Positions 24,451-32,827 of a stretch of DNA of 64,000 nt are shown here, piece by piece. Origin of the DNA: JBDGPU01 sp042219525 (GTDB lineage Archaea; Halobacteriota; Halobacteria; Halobacteriales; Haloferacaceae); assembly GCA_042219525.1 (NCBI GenBank), contig JBDGPU010000069.1, forward strand, positions 94,211 through 158,210. Reading direction: 5' to 3'. Under the pieces are notes generated by a model. It saw only the letters and a program-made list of their open reading frames with translations. It was not told where the DNA came from and searched no databases. The position numbers and the translations under genes were made by a program. The stretch's first letter is position 1. Every line of letters starts with the position of its first letter.

Positions 24451-26463
24451 TCAGTCGTCGAGGTCCTCGTCCAGATCGACGGATTTCGGCAATTCCAGCG
24501 TGATCCGTGTCCCACGGGGCATTCTATCCTCGATATTAACTGTCCCACCGGACTGGTTCACGCCCCACACGACGAGCCAGAGGCCGATCCCTGTGCTGTG
24601 CTGTAGCTTGGTCTGGGCTTCCGGGTTCTGGAACAGCTGCTTTTCCACTTCCGACAACCGGGGGCCGTTGTCCTCGAACGTAATTTTCACGGCGTCACCC
24701 TGATCAGTCACGGAGACGCCGACCCACGGATCGACGGCGTCGTTGTGCTCGATTGCGTTCGCGATCACCTCTCTGACCACGTCGGAGAAATGCTCGACCG
24801 CGTGGACCGTCGTTTCGTCGACGTGATCTATCTCGACCGTGGCGTCCGGCCAGCTCGCCCGGACCTCTTCAACGGCTTCGACGACGGTGTCGGCGACGTT
24901 CTGGCGTGTTATGACGTCCCGCCGTGACTGGAAGCTCTTCTCCAGATGCTGGACGGTTTCGCTGATCTCCAGCAACTTGCGTGCTCGTCGTCCGATCTGT
25001 TCGGCGTCCGTCGCAGCTGGGTCGTCCGCCTGCTCGGCGATTTCCCCCGATTTGCCGAGGATCACCTGCATCGCGTTCCGAAGGTCGTGTCGGAGGACGC
25101 GATACAACACCGCCAGGCGGCGCTTTTTGGTCACCTGATCAGTGATGTTAACGTACATCACGAACGCGTCGGCGTCCGCGTCGGAGCTCTCGACCGGTGT
25201 CGCGGAAAGTATGAAGTGTTGCCGGACCCCGTCCAGAGTCCGCACGACTTCGGTTTCGACCGATTCGCCACTGGTCAATTGGTCGATGATCGACTGCGAT
25301 GGCTCGTACTCGTCGTCGGCAACGATGTACTTTCCCGCCTCAACCGGATAAGTTTCGTCGTCCTCGACCCGGAAATCGTGTTCAAATTCCGCGTTTGCGT
25401 TCACGATAAGCGGGGTCCCGTCTTCAAACTTCACGGCGATGGCTGGTGTCGGGATGCCGGAAAATAGCGTCTCGAACTTCTTGATTTCGCCCTTGAGTCG
25501 TTTCTCACGTGCACTGAGTGTCTCGACGAGGCTATTGAACTGCTCAGAGACGGCACGCCACTCGTTACCCCACTCCAAATCGACGTGCGCCTCTCCGTAG
25601 TTCCCGTCGGTGGCTGCCTCGATTCCGGAGTACAGCCGTTCGTACTGATGGTGCTGTATGCGGAAGAAGAAGAGCCCCCCGGCAATAATGATCAGAAACA
25701 CACCGGCGAAGACGGCCCCGTGGACGCTCAACATTGACTGGATACTGTTATCGAGGGCCGTCCGATCACGGATGATCGTCACTCGCACGTTGGTGGGAGA
25801 GACGGGAGCACTCGCGGTGATGTTGTGCTCGATTCGCGTGGTTGGCCGCATCAGCACTTCCTCGTTAGCCGTGATGACGACCGTTTGACTGGGGGATTCG
25901 TACGGTCCGACCAGAAATTTGAGTGCCGCCGTGTCGAGTTCGACGTAGGCGCTCACCACGCCGACTGCGGATTCAGTTTCCGATGTGTCGACGGGGGCAC
26001 TGATGACCACGACAGGATCGCCGGCAGGGGTCCGCTGAATGGGAGAGATGTACGTTTCGCCGGCGATCGCTCGCTGAAAATGGGTGTGGTTGGACACGTT
26101 CGCATCGGCAAGCCGGTTCGGGCGGCCCGTTTGAGTAATGCTTTCGACGACTGTGCCGTTTTGATCGGCGACAGTCACGTAAAGATACGTTTGTTTCTCG
26201 AAGAGTTGGGTTAGAACCGCTCGCTGTGTTTCGGTTCCGTGAGGAGTTATGGCAGGACTCGCTCCAGCTGACGTCACGTCGGTAGCCTCGTCGTGCAGCA
26301 TCCTGCCTAATTGACCAGCCACGTTATTCGCCAGCTCCTGGAGATCGGCTCGCTCTCTCTCCACCTCCTGGCTCGATTGGACGTGAAATGAAGCCCCGAC
26401 TACCCCGGCCGAAATGAATATCATGGCCACTACGACGGTCAGGAACAGACTCAGAGTTCTCAT
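24451..26463 (-). CDS. Membrane sensor histidine kinase (Cache-PAS-HisKA-HATPase)
   Basis: A 670-residue kinase. A membrane helix at residues 5-27, an extracellular double-Cache-like domain to about 245 (YLYVTVADQNGTVVES, HFQRAIAGETYISPIQRTPA) and a second helix (AVFAGVFLIIIAGGLFFFRI) precede a HAMP-like linker, a PAS domain (about 335-440) and the H-box LYRVLRHDLRNAMQVILGKS near residue 458. The ATPase domain shows VREVIANAIEHNDA (N box), ITFEDNGP and STGIGLWLVVWGVNQSGG. Haloarchaeal kinases of this shape usually lack a dedicated partner; no response regulator is adjacent. The ligand of the Cache domain is unknown. Confidence 0.9.
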   Translation of the reverse strand: MRTLSLFLTVVVAMIFISAGVVGASFHVQSSQEVERERADLQELANNVAGQLGRMLHDEATDVTSAGASPAITPHGTETQRAVLTQLFEKQTYLYVTVADQNGTVVESITQTGRPNRLADANVSNHTHFQRAIAGETYISPIQRTPAGDPVVVISAPVDTSETESAVGVVSAYVELDTAALKFLVGPYESPSQTVVITANEEVLMRPTTRIEHNITASAPVSPTNVRVTIIRDRTALDNSIQSMLSVHGAVFAGVFLIIIAGGLFFFRIQHHQYERLYSGIEAATDGNYGEAHVDLEWGNEWRAVSEQFNSLVETLSAREKRLKGEIKKFETLFSGIPTPAIAVKFEDGTPLIVNANAEFEHDFRVEDDETYPVEAGKYIVADDEYEPSQSIIDQLTSGESVETEVVRTLDGVRQHFILSATPVESSDADADAFVMYVNITDQVTKKRRLAVLYRVLRHDLRNAMQVILGKSGEIAEQADDPAATDAEQIGRRARKLLEISETVQHLEKSFQSRRDVITRQNVADTVVEAVEEVRASWPDATVEIDHVDETTVHAVEHFSDVVREVIANAIEHNDAVDPWVGVSVTDQGDAVKITFEDNGPRLSEVEKQLFQNPEAQTKLQHSTGIGLWLVVWGVNQSGGTVNIEDRMPRGTRITLELPKSVDLDEDLDD

Positions 26464-26801
26464 CGGTGTGCTTTCCGGTCACCCCCGTTCATCGAAGTCC
26501 ACACAATTTTGCTAACACCAAACGGAATGTTTAGCATCATTATATTATTTTATGTTGTTTTATAGGAATCTGAAGTTTTTTCATGACATATTCCGTTTGT
26601 GAGAAAACGCGCCACACATTTCATCAATAAATTAACTAGAATGTTCGACAAACGGAACGCCGCCGGAACCAGCTTATCTACGCATGGATCCGCGTCTTCG
26701 ACAAACACCGACTGCTTCGTGAATCGCCCAGGTGCGTCGGGGGCAGACTCACCGAGAATAGTTGCTGAATAGCGGGGCGCGTCCTCAACGACTGACGGGA
26801 G
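26464..26801. promoter_or_regulatory. AT-rich upstream region of the kinase gene with three ACAAACGGAA-like motifs
   Basis: This 338-bp gene-free stretch is far richer in A/T than its flanks. CAAACGGAAT is at 26519-26528, its inverse ATTCCGTTTG at 26590-26599, and ACAAACGGAA at 26648-26657. TATA-like stretches (TTATATTATTTTAT near 26539; TTTTATAGG near 26558) lie between the first two. The inverted pair around TATA boxes suggests a regulator site for the kinase gene. The rest holds nothing I can name. Confidence 0.45.
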
Positions 26802-29800
26802 CTACTCGAGCGCCTCGGCGACTTTCTCCATCGGATGCGGCGGCTCGCTGGCCCCCTCGCGGTGTTCGAGCTGTGAGCGACAGGAGGCGCCGGGGGCGAC
26901 GACGACGTCGCCGGCGCTGTCGTCGACCTGGTCGTACAGCTGCTGACCGATGGCCTCGCTCATCGAGAGGTGCTCCGCCTCGTAACCAAAGGAGCCGGCC
27001 ATCCCACAGCAGGTGGAGTCGAGCGGGTCGACGCCGTAGCCCGCGCGGCGGAGGACGCCGACGGCGTGGTGATCCTTCGCGGTCGCCTTCTGGTGGCAGT
27101 GGCCGTGGTAGGTGAGCTGCTCGTCCGGGGCCGACAGCGGAAGCTCGTCGTCGAGCCGGAGGACGTCGAGATACTCCAGCGCGCCATAGGTGCTCTCCGT
27201 GACGGCGGTGACGTGGTCGTCCGCGACCGACGAGGCGTCGCCACCGAGAACGTCGTGGTAGTCGGACTGGAGCATCACGGCGTCAGAGGGTTCAACCACG
27301 ACGACGTCCCAGCCGTCGCGGACGGCCGGGGAGAGCTCTTCCACGACCTCGGTCGCAGTCGCGCGGGCCTGATCGAGGAACCCCTTCGAGTGGGCCGGCC
27401 GGCCGCTGCCGGGAACGTCCGGAATCGCGACGTGGCAGCCGGCGGCCTCCAGGACGCGAACCGCGGCCTTGCCGGCCTGCGGGCGACTGTAGTTCGTGAA
27501 CGCGTCCGGGAACAGCAGGACCTTGCGGTCGGCTTGGGCTTCGGGGACGGCGGCGTCGCCGCGCGCGTCGAACCAGTCCTCGAGGCTCTCCGAGCGGAAG
27601 GTCGGGAGCTTTCGCTCGGCGGTGATCCCGACCGTCTTCTCCATCAGCGTGCGGGCGCCCGGCAGTTCGGGGAGCTTGTTCGAGAGCGGCGCGAGCTTCG
27701 AGCCCCACGCCGAGAGCGTCTCGACGTTCGCGAAGATGCGGTCGCGGATGCTCGGGCCCTGTTCCTCGTGGCGCGCGTGGGCGACCTCGGTCTTCAGCTT
27801 CGCCATGTCGACTTCGCTCGGGCAGTCCATCTTGCAGCCCTTGCAGCCAACACAGAGGTCGAGCACCTCCTCCGAGAACTCCTCATCCGTCGGGTCGTCC
27901 GGGAGGTCCCCGGACATCGCCTGCCGGAGCATGTTCGCCCGGCCCCGGGTGGACTGGATCTCCTCCTCGGCGGCGCGGTAGGTCGGGCACATGACGCCGC
28001 CGGTCGTCTCCTGCGGCCCGCGACACCCACCACAGCCGTGACAGAGTTCGACCATCCCCTGCATGCCGTTCTCGTTCGGCCAGTTCAGGGAGGTGTCGAT
28101 GGCGGTCTCGAACTCGTAGTCCGGGGAGAAGCGGAGGTTCTCGGTCATGTCGACGTCGCCACACACCTGTCCGGGGTTGAGCAGCCAGTCCGGGTCGAAC
28201 GCGGTCTTGAGCGCGCGGAAGGCAGTCCAGAGGTCCTCGCCGTACAGCTTCCGGTTCCACTGCGTCCGGGCGCGGCCGTCGCCGTGTTCGCCCGATATGG
28301 ACCCGCCGAGGCTGACGACGAGGTCGGAGACCTCGTCCGCGATGCTCGCCATCCGCTCGACGCCCTCGACCATCTTCGTATTGATGAGCGGGCGGATGTG
28401 GAGAACCCCGGGGCCCGCGTGCGCGTAGAAGGACGCGAAGGTGTCGTGGTCGTCGAGGATGCGCTGGAACTCACGGCTGTACTCGGGGAGATGTTCCGGC
28501 GGGATCGCACAGTCCTCGATGAACGAGAGGTGTTTCGCGTCGCTCGTGCGACCGAGCAGGATGGGGAGGCCGGACTTGCGCATCTTCCAGAACTGCTCGC
28601 GCGTGTCGGCGTCGTGGGCCTCCATCGCGGTCAGGGCGCGCACGGGGTCGTCGCTCACGTCGGCAGCGCCGTCCGACGGCGTCGCCTCCGTCGCCGCGTC
28701 GGGGACGCGGTCCGCGATGAGGTCGGCGACCAGCTGCCGGCCGTGCTCGTCGCTGTCGGCGTAGAACTCGATGAGCAGCACCGAGTCCGTCCCGTCGGGG
28801 AGCATCCCGACGACGTCCGCGAACTCCGAAGTGTCGCGCGCGAGATCCAGCAGCACGTCGTCCATCACCTCGACGGCGGCCGGGTCGTGTTCGAGGACTG
28901 CGGAGACGTCCTCCATCGCGCTCGGCAGGTCCTCGTAGGTGAGGAGGGCGACGGCCTTCGTCTCCGGGATCGGTTCCAGCGACACCGTCGCCTCCGTGAC
29001 GATCCCGAGGGTCCCCTCGCTGCCGGCGAGCAGGCGCGCGAGGTTGACGACCCCCTCCTCCCCGTACTCGCCGCGGTACTCCGCGAGCAGACGGTCGAGG
29101 TTGTAGCCGGAGACGTTCCGCTTGAGCTCCGGGTAGCGCTCGTCGATGTCGTCGGCCGCGTCGTCGAGTATCCGGACGATCTCGACAGCGATCCGGGCCT
29201 CAAGGTCGACGTCGCCCGGGAACGCCTCGGGAGCATCGAATTTAGCGCCGGCGGCGGCCGCTGCGGGGTCGACGCATTCCACGCCCTCCGCGCGCTCGCG
29301 AAGGTCCTCGACCGCGACCTCGCCAAACGTCGTGACGGTGCCGTCGGCCAGCACGACTTCGACTTCCTCGACGTAATGGTCCGTCTTGCCGTAGACGAGC
29401 GAGTGCGCGCCCGTCGAGTTGTTGCCGATGGCGCCGCCGACGGCGCTTTTGTCCCGCCAGGCCGGGTCAGGCGCGAACTTCAGGCCGTGCGGTTCCAGTT
29501 CGGCGTTGAGGTCGCCGATGTAGGCACCGGCGTCGACCGTCGCCCGCTCCGCGTCGGGGTCGACCGCGTGGATGCCGTCCATGTAGCGCGTAAAGTCGAG
29601 GACGACGGCCTCGTTGACCGTCTGTCCCGCCAGCGACGTGCCGCCACCCCGCGGGAGGACGGGGATGCCCTCCTCGGCACAGTAGGACACCACGCTGGCG
29701 ACGTCGCGGGTCGACCGCGGGAGGACGACGCCGATCGGCGTCACCTCGTAGGCCGACGCGTCGGTCGCGTAGAGCTGCCGTGAGTAGCTGTCGAACCGGA

Positions 29801-29927
29801 TGTCGCCGTCGACGCGCGATTCGAGGGCTGCCGCCAGGTCCGGTCGCTCGACGTCCTCGCTCTGATAATCAAAATCCCCCGCAGTCGCGGGGTCGGGAGC
29901 GGCGTCACGATGAGAAGCCATTTGCAT
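26802..29927 (-). CDS. FAD-linked D-lactate dehydrogenase-like / Fe-S oxidoreductase fusion
   Basis: A 1041-residue fusion. The N-terminal half is a PCMH-type FAD-binding dehydrogenase (PVLPRGGGTSLAGQTVNEAV; DPAWRDKSAVGGAIGNNSTG). The middle has two 4Fe-4S cysteine sets near residues 630 (CHGCGGCRGPQ...MCP) and 692 (CVGCKGCKMDCP). The C-terminal part has cysteine-rich CCG domains (HCHQ near 944, DSTCCGMAGSFGY near 974), the heterodisulfide-reductase-like module of GlpC/LutA. It would oxidise D-lactate or glycolate and pass electrons to quinone. It is divergent from the lactate permease. ATG 29927 is chosen; ATG 29921 is equally possible. Confidence 0.88.
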   Translation of the reverse strand: MQMASHRDAAPDPATAGDFDYQSEDVERPDLAAALESRVDGDIRFDSYSRQLYATDASAYEVTPIGVVLPRSTRDVASVVSYCAEEGIPVLPRGGGTSLAGQTVNEAVVLDFTRYMDGIHAVDPDAERATVDAGAYIGDLNAELEPHGLKFAPDPAWRDKSAVGGAIGNNSTGAHSLVYGKTDHYVEEVEVVLADGTVTTFGEVAVEDLRERAEGVECVDPAAAAAGAKFDAPEAFPGDVDLEARIAVEIVRILDDAADDIDERYPELKRNVSGYNLDRLLAEYRGEYGEEGVVNLARLLAGSEGTLGIVTEATVSLEPIPETKAVALLTYEDLPSAMEDVSAVLEHDPAAVEVMDDVLLDLARDTSEFADVVGMLPDGTDSVLLIEFYADSDEHGRQLVADLIADRVPDAATEATPSDGAADVSDDPVRALTAMEAHDADTREQFWKMRKSGLPILLGRTSDAKHLSFIEDCAIPPEHLPEYSREFQRILDDHDTFASFYAHAGPGVLHIRPLINTKMVEGVERMASIADEVSDLVVSLGGSISGEHGDGRARTQWNRKLYGEDLWTAFRALKTAFDPDWLLNPGQVCGDVDMTENLRFSPDYEFETAIDTSLNWPNENGMQGMVELCHGCGGCRGPQETTGGVMCPTYRAAEEEIQSTRGRANMLRQAMSGDLPDDPTDEEFSEEVLDLCVGCKGCKMDCPSEVDMAKLKTEVAHARHEEQGPSIRDRIFANVETLSAWGSKLAPLSNKLPELPGARTLMEKTVGITAERKLPTFRSESLEDWFDARGDAAVPEAQADRKVLLFPDAFTNYSRPQAGKAAVRVLEAAGCHVAIPDVPGSGRPAHSKGFLDQARATATEVVEELSPAVRDGWDVVVVEPSDAVMLQSDYHDVLGGDASSVADDHVTAVTESTYGALEYLDVLRLDDELPLSAPDEQLTYHGHCHQKATAKDHHAVGVLRRAGYGVDPLDSTCCGMAGSFGYEAEHLSMSEAIGQQLYDQVDDSAGDVVVAPGASCRSQLEHREGASEPPHPMEKVAEALE

Positions 29928-30102
29928 GCAACTCGGCCCGTATCCCCAAAAGCACCCGGTACGCGGCGATATCACCGGACGGCGTCGGCGTTCGTGAATA
30001 CCTCATCTGAGGGGGACAACGGCGGCCAGCGCCGCCGATCGCCACAATGGGAGTGTTGTCGGTGAGCGAAAACCTTGCGCCGGCGTGTAATTATTGCTCA
30101 AA

Positions 30103-30118
30103 CATGGTTGATTATTAT
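30103..30118 (+). promoter_or_regulatory. TATA-like promoter of the lactate permease gene
   Basis: ATGGTTGATTATTATA lies about 90-105 nt before the permease ATG, implying a leader of roughly 65-80 nt. GGGTGA at 30193-30198 could serve as a ribosome site. Confidence 0.35.
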
Positions 30119-30205
30119 ATTCGATCGTCGTGCTTTCGGTGTGTTACGAAGCGACACGCACATTGCGGTCGAATCGAGTTGGCAGTCAACTGTGGGTGAC
30201 ACCCA

Positions 30206-31942
30206 ATGAGCGCCGCGGAGATCGTCATGGCGGTCCTCCCGCTCCTGACCATCGCGTATCTGATGGTCGCGCGGTACTGGCCCGCGACCCGGGCCATGCC
30301 TATCGCGTGGGGCGTCGCCGTCGCCATCGGCTTCGCCGGCTGGGGGATGTCGTCGACGTGGATCGCCGCCGCGACGATATCCGGGTTCATCACGGCGTTG
30401 AACATCCTGTTCATCGTCTTCGGCGCCGTTTTGCTCCTGTACACGCTCAAGCAGACGAGCGCCTTCGACGCGATCAACTCCGGCTTCGCGTCGATCAGCG
30501 AGGACCGACGCGTGCAGGTCGTCCTTCTGGTCTTCCTGATGGGCTCGTTCATCGAGGGCGCGGCCGGCTTCGGCACGCCCGCCGCGGTCGTCGGGCCGTT
30601 GCTCGTCGGCCTTGGCTTCCCGCCGCTCGCGGCCGTCGTAGTCGCGCTGACCGGGAACCTGATGGCGATTACCTTCGGCGCCGTCGGGACACCGCTGGTT
30701 ATCGGCCTCCAGGACGTTTTCCAGGAGTCCAAGACGATCACCGCCGACCTCGCCGGGACCGGGATGACCGTCACCGAGTGGGTCGGTGAGATCGCGGTGT
30801 TCGCCGCGACGTATCACGGCATCGTCGGCATCGCGCTCCCCTTCATCGGCGTCGCGATGATGACGCGCTTCTTCGGCGAGGAACGGTCGATCGAGCCCGC
30901 GCTCGACGCGCTGCCGCTCTGCCTGTTCGCGTGGGCCGCCTTCACCGTTCCCTACTGGCTCACGGCGTACTTCCTGGGCCCGGTCTTCCCGGGGCTGCTC
31001 GGGTCGATGGTCGGCCTCGCGCTCACGGTCGGCGTGCTGAAGCTCGGCTACCTCCACCCCGACGAGGAGTGGGACTTCGGTCCGCGCGAGAACTGGCCCG
31101 AACACTGGGTCGGCGACATCGAGCCCGGCGAATCGGGCACCGGGACGGGGATCAGCTCCGGCTCCGACTCCGGCGCCACCGTCACCGCTGACGGCGGCGT
31201 CGCCCAGCAGATGGGTATCTGGAAAGCGTGGACGCCCTACATCGGTCTCGCGGCGCTCCTCGTCATGACCCGGACTATCGGCCCGCTCACGTCGTTCCTC
31301 AAGACGACGCTGAAGTTCTCCTGGGAAAGCATCCTCGGAACGTCGCTCTCGGGAGAATTCGCGTTCCTCTACCTGCCTGGGGCCGTGTTCCTCGCTATCC
31401 ACCTCGTCACCATCCCGCTGCACGGGATGTTCGGCGACCAGGTGAAAGACGCGTGGATCGAGACGGGGAAGAAGGTCGCGCCCGCGACGGTCGCCCTCCT
31501 GTTCGCCGTCGGCACCGTCCAGATCATGATCCAGTCCGGCACCGCGACCGGTGGCCAGAGCATGCTGCAGGTCCTCTCGACCGCGACGGCCGACACCGCG
31601 GGTGGGGTCTACCCCTTCTTCGCGGCGCTGGTCGGCGCGTTCGGCGCGTTCCTGGCCGGGTCGAACACGGTCAGTGACATCCTGTTCGGGACGTTCCAGT
31701 ACGGCGTTGCCACCGAACTCGGCATCTCCCGAACCGTCCTCGTCGCCGCGCAGGCGGTCGGCGGCGCAATCGGGAACCTCATCGCCGTCCACAACGTCGT
31801 CGCGGCGCTGGCCGTCGTCGGCCTCGTCGGCGAGGAGGGACGCGTCATCCGCTACGAGCTGATCCCGCTGGCGTACTACGCGACGTTCACGGGACTGCTC
31901 GCGCTGCTGTTCTCGTACGTGACGTTCACCGGCGTCTTCTAG
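30206..31942 (+). CDS. lctP: L-lactate permease
   Basis: A 578-residue LctP/LldP-family lactate:H+ symporter with about 14 membrane helices. Family text: VFLMGSFIEGAAGFGTPAAV (signature), VVVALTGNLMAITFGAVGTP, TATADTAGGVYPFFAALVGA and FGAFLAGSNTVSDILFGTFQ, with LVAAQAVGGAIGNLIAVHNV near the end. It is divergent from the FAD/Fe-S dehydrogenase and upstream of the LUD genes, so lactate uptake and oxidation sit in one locus. Length is normal. Confidence 0.93.
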   Translation: MSAAEIVMAVLPLLTIAYLMVARYWPATRAMPIAWGVAVAIGFAGWGMSSTWIAAATISGFITALNILFIVFGAVLLLYTLKQTSAFDAINSGFASISEDRRVQVVLLVFLMGSFIEGAAGFGTPAAVVGPLLVGLGFPPLAAVVVALTGNLMAITFGAVGTPLVIGLQDVFQESKTITADLAGTGMTVTEWVGEIAVFAATYHGIVGIALPFIGVAMMTRFFGEERSIEPALDALPLCLFAWAAFTVPYWLTAYFLGPVFPGLLGSMVGLALTVGVLKLGYLHPDEEWDFGPRENWPEHWVGDIEPGESGTGTGISSGSDSGATVTADGGVAQQMGIWKAWTPYIGLAALLVMTRTIGPLTSFLKTTLKFSWESILGTSLSGEFAFLYLPGAVFLAIHLVTIPLHGMFGDQVKDAWIETGKKVAPATVALLFAVGTVQIMIQSGTATGGQSMLQVLSTATADTAGGVYPFFAALVGAFGAFLAGSNTVSDILFGTFQYGVATELGISRTVLVAAQAVGGAIGNLIAVHNVVAALAVVGLVGEEGRVIRYELIPLAYYATFTGLLALLFSYVTFTGVF

Positions 31943-32320
31943 ACGGGCGACGCCGGTTGCGGCGATATTTTTTAAATACGACCGGACGCGTGGCCTCGCC
32001 TCGAAACCGACCAGCCACAGCTACGGGGCACCGTGCACTGACCGGGACTCGTCCCAACCGCTGTCGACGTCGTCGCCGTTGCTATCAGCAGGGTCACCAC
32101 CTTCGTCGTTGTTACCGCTCCTATCGGCGCTTTTACCGCTCATATCGACGCTTTCTCCGCTCTTATCCGCCCTTTCTCCGCTCCCGTCGACGCTTTCTCC
32201 GGTCTCGGAGTCCTCGGTGTCATCGTCGCCGTCGCTGCCGACGCTTTCACGGTCGCTTCCGCTCTCGCCAACGTCGCCGTCTGGCCAAGAACCATATAGC
32301 CTGGGCTGTTTTCCTCATAC
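31943..32320. other. 378-bp intergenic region with 21-bp tandem repeats
   Basis: After lctP comes an A/T run (ATATTTTTTAAATA, 31966-31979), a possible terminator or promoter. Four 21-bp repeats cover 32112-32195. A TATA-like ACCATATAG (32290-32298) about 25-30 nt before lutC looks like its own promoter. The minus strand holds an open acidic frame (stop at 32021) without a good start; see findings. Confidence 0.7.
32112..32195. repeat. 21-bp tandem repeat, four copies
   Basis: Units at 32112, 32133, 32154 and 32175 share the pattern (T/C)CCGCTC...TC(G/C)(A/G/C)CGCTT. The period is a multiple of three and is open in frame on the minus strand. Confidence 0.88.
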
Positions 32321-32827
32321 ATGACCGACTCAACCACACCCGAGTTCGTGGACGCGCTCAACGAACTCGACGTGACGCTCTCGCGGACGACGCCCGAGAG
32401 CTGCGATGCCGCCGTCGCCGAGGCCGTCGTGGGCGACACCGTCGGCGTCCCGCTCCAGGGCGACCTCGATCTCCCCGAGAGCGTCCGAACGGACCCGACG
32501 AACGGCGATATGGAGTCCGCCGACACCGGCGTGACGCCTGCTACGTTTGGCATCGCCGAGACGGGCAGCGTCTACCTGAAGGCGGACCGGCCAGGTACGG
32601 AGCCGATCAGCCTCTATCCGTACCGACACGTCGCCGTCCTGCGTGAGGCCGACCTCGTCCCGGACGTCACGGCCGCGGTCGACCGTGTCGGCCCGGAACT
32701 ACGTGACGGGGACTCGGGGATCATCGCCACGGGCCCGAGCGCGACCGCCGACATGGGCGAGCTCGTCGTAGGGGCTCACGGTCCGGGTGAAGTGCACGTC
32801 GTCCTCGTCGAGGAGGCGAGCGCATGA
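32321..32827 (+). CDS. lutC: LUD-domain lactate utilisation protein (LutC/LldG-like)
   Basis: A 168-residue LUD protein. LUD features: VTPATFGIAETGSVYLKADR, PYRHVAVLREADLVPDVTAA and IATGPSATADMGELVVGAHG with GPGEVHVVLVE. LutC-type proteins work with LutA and LutB in oxidation of L-lactate to pyruvate. A TATA-like ACCATATAG sits about 25-30 nt upstream of the ATG. Its stop overlaps the next start by 4 bp (ATGA), so the two proteins are made together. Confidence 0.9.
   Translation: MTDSTTPEFVDALNELDVTLSRTTPESCDAAVAEAVVGDTVGVPLQGDLDLPESVRTDPTNGDMESADTGVTPATFGIAETGSVYLKADRPGTEPISLYPYRHVAVLREADLVPDVTAAVDRVGPELRDGDSGIIATGPSATADMGELVVGAHGPGEVHVVLVEEASA

Noticed and set aside
26970..29783. 937-codon plus frame opposite the FAD/Fe-S dehydrogenase
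   Set aside because: Antisense shadow with valine/arginine-rich repetitive composition. The real gene has FAD and Fe-S motifs on the other strand.
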